Positions 9,439-16,916 of a stretch of 64,000 nucleotides of DNA are shown one piece after another. A model generated the notes under the pieces. That model saw only the letters and a list, made by a program, of their open reading frames with translations. It was not told where the DNA came from and made no database searches. Position numbers and translations under genes: made by a program. The DNA comes from an uncultured Selenomonadales bacterium (lineage in GTDB: Bacteria > Bacillota > Negativicutes > Selenomonadales > Selenomonadaceae): the NCBI GenBank assembly GCA_900321035.1, contig ONUH01000005.1, positions 60,953-124,952 of the forward strand. The letters run 5' to 3'. The stretch's first letter is position 1. Every line of letters starts with the position of its first letter.

Positions 9439-11856
9439 GTGTTAGGGGCAATCATTGGAGATATTGTCGGCTCTCGGTTTGAGTGGAACAATTATCGAGC
9501 GAAGGATTTTGAGTTTCTCACATATAAATGCTTTCCAACCGACGATAGTGTCATGTCACTGGCTTTGGCACAGGCCATTTTAGAAAGCAAATCGGACTAT
9601 AGCGATCTTTCGGAAAAAGCTGTAGAGTGCATGCAACGTATCGGCAGGAAATATCCGGATTGCGGATACGGCGGCAGCTTTCGCAATTGGATTGTAGCCG
9701 AGTCCCCGCAGCCGTATGGCAGTTTCGGTAATGGGGCCGCTATGCGGGTAAGTGCGGCCGGCTTTGCGGCGTCCAGTATGGAGGAAGCAAAGCAACTTGC
9801 CAGAGATATGACTGCCGTGACACATAACCATCCGGAAGGAATGAAAGGCGCCGAGGCAACCGTCGTCGCGATTTACATGGCGCGGAGCGGCAGCAGCATT
9901 TTGGAAATTCGGGACGAAATCGACAAAAATTACTATCCGATGAATTTTACGCTGCGACAGATTCGCAGCAGCTATACCTTCGATGAAACATGCCAGGGAA
10001 CTGTGCCGCAGGCTTTGATGGCGTTCTTTGAATCGACGGGATTTGAAGACGCGATACGAAACGCCGTTTCCATCGGCGGCGACAGCGACACTCTCGCTGC
10101 GATTACGGGCGGCGTTGCCGAAGCCTATTACGGTATTCCTGCGGACATTCGAAAGCACGCGCTGACTTTTTTGGACGAAGAACTCTTGCGGATTTTGACG
10201 GAGTTCGAAAATAAATATCCTCCGATGATGGAAAAGCAAACGAAGGATATGCATGTACCGGTCAAAAGAAAACGTGCACGCAAGGTGAGCGGCGACAGCC
10301 GGGAAAAACGCATGGAATCTGCGGTGCAAGCCGCCGACGCCGACGTGAAAGAGGCTTCGCAAGCATCGAAACAAACGACCAGCGAACAGCTTTTCAATCA
10401 TCTTTTCGGCGCGTGCAACATTCTGCGCGGCCCGATCAATCAGGACGAATTCAAGAGTTACGTCATACCGATTCTCTTTTTCAAGCGGATTTCGGACGTG
10501 TACGACGAGGAATATGCCGACGCGCTGGAGGAATCCGGCAACGATGAGGAATACGCCTCCGCCGAGGATATGCACTTATTCGTGATTCCGAAGGGCTGCC
10601 ATTGGGAAGATATTCGCGGCGTCAGCAAGAACGTAGGAAAAGCCATCGTCAAGGCGATGACGGGAATCGAGAAAGCCAACCCGGAAACGCTGTCCGGCGT
10701 ATTCAGCAGCTTTGACGACGCAACCTGGACGGACAAAAGGAAATTGACGGACGAGCGGCTGAAAGACCTTATCGAGCACATGTCCAAGGTCAAGGTGGGC
10801 AACAAAAACTATTCCGCCGATATAATGGGCGACAGCTACGAATATCTGATCAAGAAATTCGCGGACCTTTCAAAAAAGAACGCGGGCGAGTTTTACACGC
10901 CGCGCCCGATTGTCAAATTGATGGTGCGGCTGCTCGACCCGAAGCCGGGAGAATCAGTATATGATCCTGCTTGCGGCACAGGCGGCATGCTGATCGAGTC
11001 CATACGGCACATGAAAAACAGCAAGCTGACCTACGGAAAGATTTATGGACAGGAGAACAATCTCTCGACCTCGGCCATTGCGAAAATGAACCTCTATCTG
11101 CATGGAGCAAAAGACGTGCAGATTCGGCAGGGGGACACGCTGAGAAAGCCGCTGTTTTTGCAGCGGGGGAAAATCCAGACCTTTGACTGCGTATTGGCGA
11201 ATCCTCCTTTCGGTATGAAAAAATGGGGCGCAGAACAATTTGCCTCCGACCCATACGGACGAAATCTCTGGGGCAGTCCGACGGATTCCAATGCAGATTA
11301 CGCCTGGCTGCAACACATGATTCTGTCCATGAAAGCCAAGACCGGACGCTGCGCTGTCGTTCTGCCGCAGGGCGTTCTCTTTCATGGCGGAAAGGAAGGC
11401 GATATCCGCGAGGATATTGTCAGGGCCGATCTTCTGGAAGCCGTTATCACATTGGCGGGCGGCGTCTTTTTCAGTACGGGCGTATCGGCCTGCATTCTCT
11501 TCCTCGTCAATCAGAAGCAGCGCAAGCATAAAGGACGAATCTGCCTGATCGACGGTTCGGAAATTTACACGCCGATGCGGGCGCATAATATCCTTTCGGA
11601 AGAAAATGTCGATACACTCTATATGCTTTACGCCGATTATGCAGACGTCGTGGAACGCTGCAAGGTCGTATCTATCTCCGAAGTGGAGCAGGGCGGCTTT
11701 GATCTCAACGTAAAGCGCTACATCGAGAAGAAACCGCAGGAAACGACGCCGCCGGAAATCGTGCGCCGCAATTACCTGGACGCGTGGGAAAAAGTGCGGG
11801 CGGCGGAGGACAAAATGCAGCGCCTTTTGATCAAGGGAGGCTATGTGCGTGGATAG
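9439..11856 (+). CDS. ADP-ribosylglycohydrolase-HsdM fusion
   Basis: One uninterrupted 805-residue frame. Residues 1-265 match a complete ADP-ribosylglycohydrolase (ARH/DraG) domain: GAIIGDIVGSRFE, the metal-binding PTDDSVMSLALAQAI, GNGAAMRVS, THNHPEG, and the C-terminal metal motif GGDSDTLAAITGGVAEAYYG. A basic, low-complexity linker (about 265-315) leads to a full type I methyltransferase subunit: HsdM_N helices (SEQLFNHLFGACNILRG), SAM motif DPACGTGG at 509-516 and catalytic NPPF at 588-591. Both halves keep active-site residues. The start is GTG 9439 with AAAAGGGG upstream; the 3' end overlaps the next hsdM by 8 bases. HsdM function would be adenine methylation; removal of ADP-ribose from DNA, RNA or protein by the first half is inference. 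Confidence 0.85.
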   Translation: MLGAIIGDIVGSRFEWNNYRAKDFEFLTYKCFPTDDSVMSLALAQAILESKSDYSDLSEKAVECMQRIGRKYPDCGYGGSFRNWIVAESPQPYGSFGNGAAMRVSAAGFAASSMEEAKQLARDMTAVTHNHPEGMKGAEATVVAIYMARSGSSILEIRDEIDKNYYPMNFTLRQIRSSYTFDETCQGTVPQALMAFFESTGFEDAIRNAVSIGGDSDTLAAITGGVAEAYYGIPADIRKHALTFLDEELLRILTEFENKYPPMMEKQTKDMHVPVKRKRARKVSGDSREKRMESAVQAADADVKEASQASKQTTSEQLFNHLFGACNILRGPINQDEFKSYVIPILFFKRISDVYDEEYADALEESGNDEEYASAEDMHLFVIPKGCHWEDIRGVSKNVGKAIVKAMTGIEKANPETLSGVFSSFDDATWTDKRKLTDERLKDLIEHMSKVKVGNKNYSADIMGDSYEYLIKKFADLSKKNAGEFYTPRPIVKLMVRLLDPKPGESVYDPACGTGGMLIESIRHMKNSKLTYGKIYGQENNLSTSAIAKMNLYLHGAKDVQIRQGDTLRKPLFLQRGKIQTFDCVLANPPFGMKKWGAEQFASDPYGRNLWGSPTDSNADYAWLQHMILSMKAKTGRCAVVLPQGVLFHGGKEGDIREDIVRADLLEAVITLAGGVFFSTGVSACILFLVNQKQRKHKGRICLIDGSEIYTPMRAHNILSEENVDTLYMLYADYADVVERCKVVSISEVEQGGFDLNVKRYIEKKPQETTPPEIVRRNYLDAWEKVRAAEDKMQRLLIKGGYVRG

Positions 11857-13324
11857 TAAGATGACCATGCCGGAGCTCGAATCCTATCTGTGGGACTCGG
11901 CGGTGCTGCTCCGAAATCATATTGACGCCGGCTCTTACAAGCAATATATTTTCCCGTTGCTCTTTTTCAAGCGTCTGAACGACGTCTATGAGGAAGAAAC
12001 GAGAAAAGCGGTGGAGGAAAACGGAGAGGAAGCGGCAGATTGGGAAGAGATTCACCGTTACAAACTCCCCGTCGGCGCGCATTGGGATGATGTCAGAAAC
12101 GTATCGGAAAGTGTAGGCAAGGCCATTGTAAAAGCGTTTCGGGCTCTCGAAAAAGCAAATTCCGAAAAGCTCTCCGGCATATTCGGCGACGGCACATGGA
12201 CGAACAAGAACCGTCTGCCGGACAGGCTGTTGAAGGATTTGCTGGAGCATTTCAGCAAATACACGCTTTCCCTCGAAAACTGTCCGGAGGACGAACTCGG
12301 GCAGGGATACGAGTATCTCGTCAAAAAATTCGCCGACGACAGCGGCCATACGGCACAGGAATTTTATACGAATCGTACCGTCGTCCATCTGATGACGGAA
12401 ATGCTGAAGCCGAAGCCGGGAGAATCGATTTATGATCCTACCTGCGGCAGTGCGGGGATGCTCATTTCCGCCGTAGCCTATTTGAAAGCGCAGCAGAAGA
12501 AATGGCGCAACGTGTCGCTCTATGGGCAGGAGTTCAATGCGCTTACCTGCGCCATTGGTCGTATGAATCTCTTTTTGCACGGTATCGAGGATTTTCATAT
12601 CGCGGGCGGAAACACATTGGAAGAGCCTGCATTTATTGAGAACGGAAAACTACAGCAGTTCGACATGATCGTAGCCAATCCGCCGTACTCGATTAACCAG
12701 TGGAATCGAAAAGCGTTTGAATCGGACAAATACGGCAGGAACATACTCGGCGTTCCGCCGCAAAGCCGTGCCGACTATGCGTTTTTCCAGCATATCCTCG
12801 CGAGCATGAAGCAAAAGACCGGGCGCTGCGCAATCCTGTTTCCGCATGGCGTCCTCTTCCGCAATGAAGAAAAGGAAATGCGGGAAAAGCTGGTGCGTTC
12901 CGATTGGGTGGACGCCGTCATCGGGCTGGGGCCGAATCTCTTTTACAATTCGCCGATGGAAGCATGCATTGTAATCTGCCGCACAAAAAAGCCGGACGCG
13001 CATCGCGGTCATGTGCTTTTTATCAACGCGGTCAATGAAGTGACTCGGAAAAATGCCCAGAGCAATTTGGAGCCGCAGCACATCGAGCGTATTGCAACGA
13101 GCTACGAGAAATACAAATCGGAGGACGGCTTTGCAAAAAAGGTTTCGATTCGGGAAATTGAGAAAAACGATTTTTCGTTGAATATATCGCTATATGTGCA
13201 AGCCACGACGGATGAAAACGTTCAGGAAACACGGACTGTTGAAGAATGTTATGCGGATTGGAAGAAGTCGTCCTTGGAAATGCGGAAATCTTATGAACGG
13301 CTCAATGAACTGCTGAAGGATTGA
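11849..13324 (+). CDS. hsdM: Type I restriction-modification methyltransferase subunit (second HsdM)
   Basis: A 491-residue N6-adenine methyltransferase. It has HsdM_N helices (SYLWDSAVLLRNHIDAG), SAM motif DPTCGSAG beginning at Asp196, and catalytic NPPY at 277-280. It resembles the M half of the preceding fusion region by region (GAHWDDVRNVSESVGKAIVKAF against the fusion's version) but is clearly divergent, so these are paralogues rather than a recent copy. GTG 11849 sits 8 bases after GGGAGG; ATG 11843 is too close to that site. With the upstream fusion it gives the locus two different intact M subunits for one S and one R. Confidence 0.9.
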   Translation: MDSKMTMPELESYLWDSAVLLRNHIDAGSYKQYIFPLLFFKRLNDVYEEETRKAVEENGEEAADWEEIHRYKLPVGAHWDDVRNVSESVGKAIVKAFRALEKANSEKLSGIFGDGTWTNKNRLPDRLLKDLLEHFSKYTLSLENCPEDELGQGYEYLVKKFADDSGHTAQEFYTNRTVVHLMTEMLKPKPGESIYDPTCGSAGMLISAVAYLKAQQKKWRNVSLYGQEFNALTCAIGRMNLFLHGIEDFHIAGGNTLEEPAFIENGKLQQFDMIVANPPYSINQWNRKAFESDKYGRNILGVPPQSRADYAFFQHILASMKQKTGRCAILFPHGVLFRNEEKEMREKLVRSDWVDAVIGLGPNLFYNSPMEACIVICRTKKPDAHRGHVLFINAVNEVTRKNAQSNLEPQHIERIATSYEKYKSEDGFAKKVSIREIEKNDFSLNISLYVQATTDENVQETRTVEECYADWKKSSLEMRKSYERLNELLKD

Positions 13325-13361
13325 ACGAATAAGTATATTTTAGCGAAAGGAGGCGAGACGG

Positions 13362-14480
13362 ATGCCGAAGGTTACTTTGGGAGAGGTTGCAGCAGAGAGC
13401 AAGGAGACGTGCAAAGGCGATAAATCCGGCTACCCTGTTGTGGGGCTGGAGCATATCACGCCGGGCGACATCACGTTGACGAATTGGGCGGAAAATGATG
13501 AGAATACCTTTACGAAGCTATTTCGTAAAGGCGATATGTTGTTTGGCCGCCGTCGCGCATATTTGAAAAAAGCGGCCGTCGCTCCGTTTGACGGTATCTG
13601 CTCCGGCGATATTACCGTGATTCGCGCTTTGCCGGACAAGATCGTGCCGGAACTGCTGCCGTTTATCATTCAGAGCGAAGATTTTTTTGATTTTGCCGTA
13701 GGGCGTTCGGCAGGCTCCTTGTCTCCTCGCGTTAAGTGGGAGCATTTGAAAACGTATAGTTTCACGTTGCCGTCCTTGGAGAAACAACGCGAATTGGCGG
13801 AAGTGTTATGGGCAATCGAGGACACGCGAACGGCTTATCAGCGTTTGGAGCAAGCAACAGACGAACTTGTCAAAGCGCGGTTTATCGAGATGTTTGGCGC
13901 TGGCAAATTCCCTGATGTGAACATTGATGAGGTTTGTTCTGATATTGTAGATTGTCCACATACAACCCCGAAGTATCAAGGAAAACTTCTTTATCCAGCG
14001 ATACGAACAAATGAAATTAAACCGGGTTATATTGATTGGTCAACTATGAAATATGTTTCAATAGAAGAATATGAAAAACGTATAGCGAGGCTCACACCGA
14101 TTGCTGGGGATATTGTATACGGACGGGAAGGAACTTATGGCAATGCCGCTATATTACCTGAAGGCTATAATTTTTGTTTAGGGCAGAGAGTTATGTTATT
14201 TAGAGTTAATCGGTATAAATGTTTACCTGAATATCTATTGTATGCGCTTACTTCGGATGATGTAAAAAAACAAGCTGATAGCAAAAATACAGGTTCAACA
14301 GTGCCACATGTCAATGTTGCAGATGCTAGAAAATTTACAATTTCTCTTCCGCCACTTGACCTACAAAACCAATTTGCCGCTTTCGTTGAACAGGTTGACA
14401 AATCGAAATTGGCAGTTCAATCCATGCTTGAAAAAAATGCCGTTATGAAAGCGGCGGCGATGCGGGAATGGTTAGGGTAA
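13362..14480 (+). CDS. hsdS: Type I restriction-modification specificity subunit
   Basis: The 372-residue product has the usual two target-recognition domains (about 1-145 and 190-345), each followed by a conserved helix (LPSLEKQRELAEVLWAIEDT and LPPLDLQNQFAAFVEQVDKS). It recognises the DNA site and bridges the M and R subunits. Start ATG 13362 lies 8 bases behind AAAGGAGG. The second half (from about 13900) is noticeably richer in A and T than the first, consistent with TRD exchange by recombination. Confidence 0.9.
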   Translation: MPKVTLGEVAAESKETCKGDKSGYPVVGLEHITPGDITLTNWAENDENTFTKLFRKGDMLFGRRRAYLKKAAVAPFDGICSGDITVIRALPDKIVPELLPFIIQSEDFFDFAVGRSAGSLSPRVKWEHLKTYSFTLPSLEKQRELAEVLWAIEDTRTAYQRLEQATDELVKARFIEMFGAGKFPDVNIDEVCSDIVDCPHTTPKYQGKLLYPAIRTNEIKPGYIDWSTMKYVSIEEYEKRIARLTPIAGDIVYGREGTYGNAAILPEGYNFCLGQRVMLFRVNRYKCLPEYLLYALTSDDVKKQADSKNTGSTVPHVNVADARKFTISLPPLDLQNQFAAFVEQVDKSKLAVQSMLEKNAVMKAAAMREWLG

Positions 14481-14495
14481 TTCTGGAGGGATATT

Positions 14496-15845
14496 ATGTT
14501 AAAAAAGGTAAAGTGGAATAATTATAAAGCGTTGGGAAATTTGGATTTAGATTTTCGTAAGCCGGATGGAAGTGCGTATTCTACAATTATTTTAGCTGGT
14601 GAAAATGGAACTGGGAAAACTACGATATTAGAAACGCTTGGACAATTTTTGACGGGACATTCTATCGTTCCGTTTTCATATTTGGAATACGAGATCAGTG
14701 GAAAAGATTTTTGGATAGAACCAGTACAGAGAAATGCAAATTTGGGCTTTCATACACGGAAAGATATGTCAAACGGGCGTATAACACAAGTAACGACTAA
14801 TTTCAATAATAGCCCAGATAAAATGCAAAACGATGAAAATGATTTACGCTCTTACGGGTGTGTTTATTCAATGGCGAAATCACAGTTTCAGACTCAAAAT
14901 ATACAAGGGATTACAACTCAACAATTAGATGCAAATAAATACGAATTCGACAGCAAAAATGATTTCACAGAAATAAAACAATTATTGGTTGATATAGATG
15001 CACAAGATGCTAAAGAATACAGAAGAATAAATCAGACAAATAATATCTCTTTATCTGAATTTGAGCCCCAATCCAAAATGTATCGATTTAAATCAGCGTT
15101 CAATTCTTTCTTTGATAATATCCAATTTGATCGTATAGATGATTCGTTGGCTAATTTGCAAAGGATCATTTTTAAAAAACATGGGATAGATATCCTTATT
15201 GATGATTTAAGTACCGGCGAAAAACAAATCGTATTTCGCGGAACCTACTTGTTAAAAAATAGTAACGCTGTTAGTCATGGAATAATTCTCATTGATGAGC
15301 CTGAACTCAGTATGCATCCAACATGGCAACAAAAAATTTTATCATTTTATAAAAATCTTTTTATGCAAAATGGAGAACAAAAGGCACAAATAATCATGGC
15401 GACACATTCTGAGTATGTTGTTCGCAAGGCATTGGAAGATAAAGACAATACTTTAGTGATAATACTTAAAGACGAGAATGGGGTTATCGAACAAACGCGA
15501 GCTGAGGCGCCGCATCTTTTGTTACATTTAACTTCGGCGGAAATCAATTTTAAGGCATTCGGAATATATTCAATAGATTATCATGTTGAATTATATGGGA
15601 GATTGCAGGCGAAAACTGGTTGCAATACTATAAACGATATGGACGATTATATTAGGAGGCAATCAGAATATAATTCCAATGACGATAAAAACGCGTTAAG
15701 AAACGGAAATACTATCACGGAAACATTACCAACATATATTAGAAATACGATAGATCATCCTGAAAACCCCAGTAGAAGCTATAATAATGAAGAACTTAAA
15801 AAGTCTACAGATATTCTTATTAACCTTATAGAAGCGTTACTGTAA
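14496..15845 (+). CDS. ABC-type AAA ATPase with a HEPN-like C-terminal motif
   Basis: A 449-residue SMC/ABC-like ATPase: Walker A GENGTGKT at 35-42, signature LSTGEKQIV near 238, Walker B and D-loop IILIDEPELSMHP near 262-274, and the switch histidine in ATHSEYVV near 303. This is the architecture of ATPases embedded in restriction loci and in several defence systems. The C-terminal segment carries R416-N-T-I-D-H421, the RN-x3-H pattern of HEPN ribonucleases, followed by PENPSRSY and two short helices. Whether this is a true HEPN active site is inference; there is no TOPRIM domain as in OLD nucleases. The gene is markedly AT-rich compared with its neighbours, suggesting separate acquisition. 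Confidence 0.75.
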   Translation: MLKKVKWNNYKALGNLDLDFRKPDGSAYSTIILAGENGTGKTTILETLGQFLTGHSIVPFSYLEYEISGKDFWIEPVQRNANLGFHTRKDMSNGRITQVTTNFNNSPDKMQNDENDLRSYGCVYSMAKSQFQTQNIQGITTQQLDANKYEFDSKNDFTEIKQLLVDIDAQDAKEYRRINQTNNISLSEFEPQSKMYRFKSAFNSFFDNIQFDRIDDSLANLQRIIFKKHGIDILIDDLSTGEKQIVFRGTYLLKNSNAVSHGIILIDEPELSMHPTWQQKILSFYKNLFMQNGEQKAQIIMATHSEYVVRKALEDKDNTLVIILKDENGVIEQTRAEAPHLLLHLTSAEINFKAFGIYSIDYHVELYGRLQAKTGCNTINDMDDYIRRQSEYNSNDDKNALRNGNTITETLPTYIRNTIDHPENPSRSYNNEELKKSTDILINLIEALL

Positions 15846-15866
15846 AGATTTTAGGGAGGAATTTTT

Positions 15867-16043
15867 ATGCCAACTTTATCGATCAACGATATTAAAACCA
15901 AAATCACCTCCATTTGCAAGAATTACGACGTCGCGCAAGCCTATCTTTTCGGCTCCTATACGCGCGGCGAAGCCACGGAGAATAGCGGCGTGGACATTCG
16001 CAATGACGTTTTTGTGAAGAATTTTGGAATAGAAGCATTTTGA
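15867..16043 (+). pseudogene. Remnant of an MNT nucleotidyltransferase/HEPN antitoxin-toxin pair
   Basis: A 58-residue frame with a good ribosome site (GGGAGGA). It begins like a minimal nucleotidyltransferase (AYLFGSYTRGEATENSGVDI contains the GSx10D core) and then switches into RNDVFVKNFGIEAF, which resembles the C-terminal RN-x4-[HK] part of HEPN proteins rather than any nucleotidyltransferase. It looks like an internal deletion that fused the start of the antitoxin to the end of its toxin partner. An intact MNT/HEPN pair follows 17 bases downstream. Confidence 0.6.
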
Positions 16044-16059
16044 AGAAGGAGTGATTGCA

Positions 16060-16374
16060 ATGCCTGAAACGGAAATCAACTTGATTAAAGAAAAATTCAT
16101 TCATAGATTATCCCCTAAAAAAATCTACCTATTTGGCTCCTATGCCAAGGGAACTGCTACCGAAGACAGCGACTTTGACTTCTATATCATTGTCAAAGAC
16201 GGCACGGAAAACCTGATGGACCTGACCGCCGAGGCATATAAAGCCATTCGTGACGTGCGCAGTCGCGCGGTGGATATCATCATTGGCACAGAAAGCAGAT
16301 TCGAGAGCCGAAAAAATCGTATGGGAATCGAGAATGAAGTTGCAAGTAAAGGGGTGCTTTTGTATGGAGCGTGA
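16060..16374 (+). CDS. Minimal nucleotidyltransferase (MntA-like antitoxin)
   Basis: The 104-residue protein has the polymerase-beta-type core YLFGSYAKGTATEDSDFDFYI, with the GSx10DxD metal-binding pattern intact, and a later VDIII strand. In MNT/HEPN modules such proteins neutralise the HEPN toxin, in characterised pairs by transferring AMP. ATG 16060 follows AAGGAG at 16046-16051. Its end overlaps the HEPN gene by 11 bases, the standard coupling of these pairs. Confidence 0.85.
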   Translation: MPETEINLIKEKFIHRLSPKKIYLFGSYAKGTATEDSDFDFYIIVKDGTENLMDLTAEAYKAIRDVRSRAVDIIIGTESRFESRKNRMGIENEVASKGVLLYGA

Positions 16375-16780
16375 AAATCTGATTGACGCAAAGGAATGGC
16401 TTTCCTATGCGGAAAATGATCTTGGTGTGGCGGAGCACCTCTTCAAGACGTATTACCCTAAACCGCTGTCCATTATCGGATTCCATTGTCAACAGGCGGC
16501 AGAGAAATCCGTCAAAGCGCTGATTGTTCTGCATGGCAGTCAGGGAGGTATACCCAAAAAACATGACGTATTCCTTTTGCTTAACCAAATCAAAAATATG
16601 GTCGCCATTGATACAAAGTTTTATGACTATGCAGATATACTTGCGCCTTACGGCATAGCAGTCCGTTATCCCAATGAGTTAGCTTTGGAGGAACACCACG
16701 CAGAGAAGGCTATCCGAATGGCAAAGGAATTTGTGGAATGGGCGAAAGGTATTGTGGAGAATAGTTTGCTGAGTGTGTGA
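16364..16780 (+). CDS. HEPN-domain protein (putative toxin partner)
   Basis: A 138-residue all-helical protein of the COG2250-type HEPN family: AKEWLSYAENDLGVAEHLF, the FHCQQAAEKSVKALIVLHG helix, KKHDVFLLL, and a final helix pair ending in VEWAKGIVENSL. Members pair with a nucleotidyltransferase, as here. The classical R-x4-6-H nuclease motif is not obvious, so it may be a nucleotide-binding rather than RNase-active HEPN. ATG 16364 lies inside the end of the nucleotidyltransferase gene. Confidence 0.8.
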   Translation: MERENLIDAKEWLSYAENDLGVAEHLFKTYYPKPLSIIGFHCQQAAEKSVKALIVLHGSQGGIPKKHDVFLLLNQIKNMVAIDTKFYDYADILAPYGIAVRYPNELALEEHHAEKAIRMAKEFVEWAKGIVENSLLSV

Positions 16781-16808
16781 TTCTCAATATAAAATGCTTT
16801 TATCCAAT

Positions 16809-16880
16809 TAAGAACCAAATTCGATGGTTTTTGGTTCTTAGCTTTTGATAAGAACCAAATTTTGTACATTCTGGTTCTTA
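16809..16880. promoter_or_regulatory. Paired inverted repeats ahead of hsdR (putative operator)
   Basis: TAAGAACCAAA at 16809-16819 and 16849-16859 alternates with reverse complements at 16830-16840 (11/11) and 16872-16880 (9 of 11). Two palindromes with starts 40 bases apart in the only sizeable gap of the locus suggest an operator array or a double hairpin controlling the nuclease gene separately from the methyltransferases. Confidence 0.5.
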
Positions 16881-16916
16881 ATCTGCCAAATCGAAGTTTG
16901 GAGAAAGGAACACGCC

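Noticed and set aside
13900..15845. Prophage or insertion sequence as the cause of the AT-rich stretch
   Set aside because: No transposase, integrase or terminal repeats are visible; recombination of restriction-locus genes is the simpler explanation.
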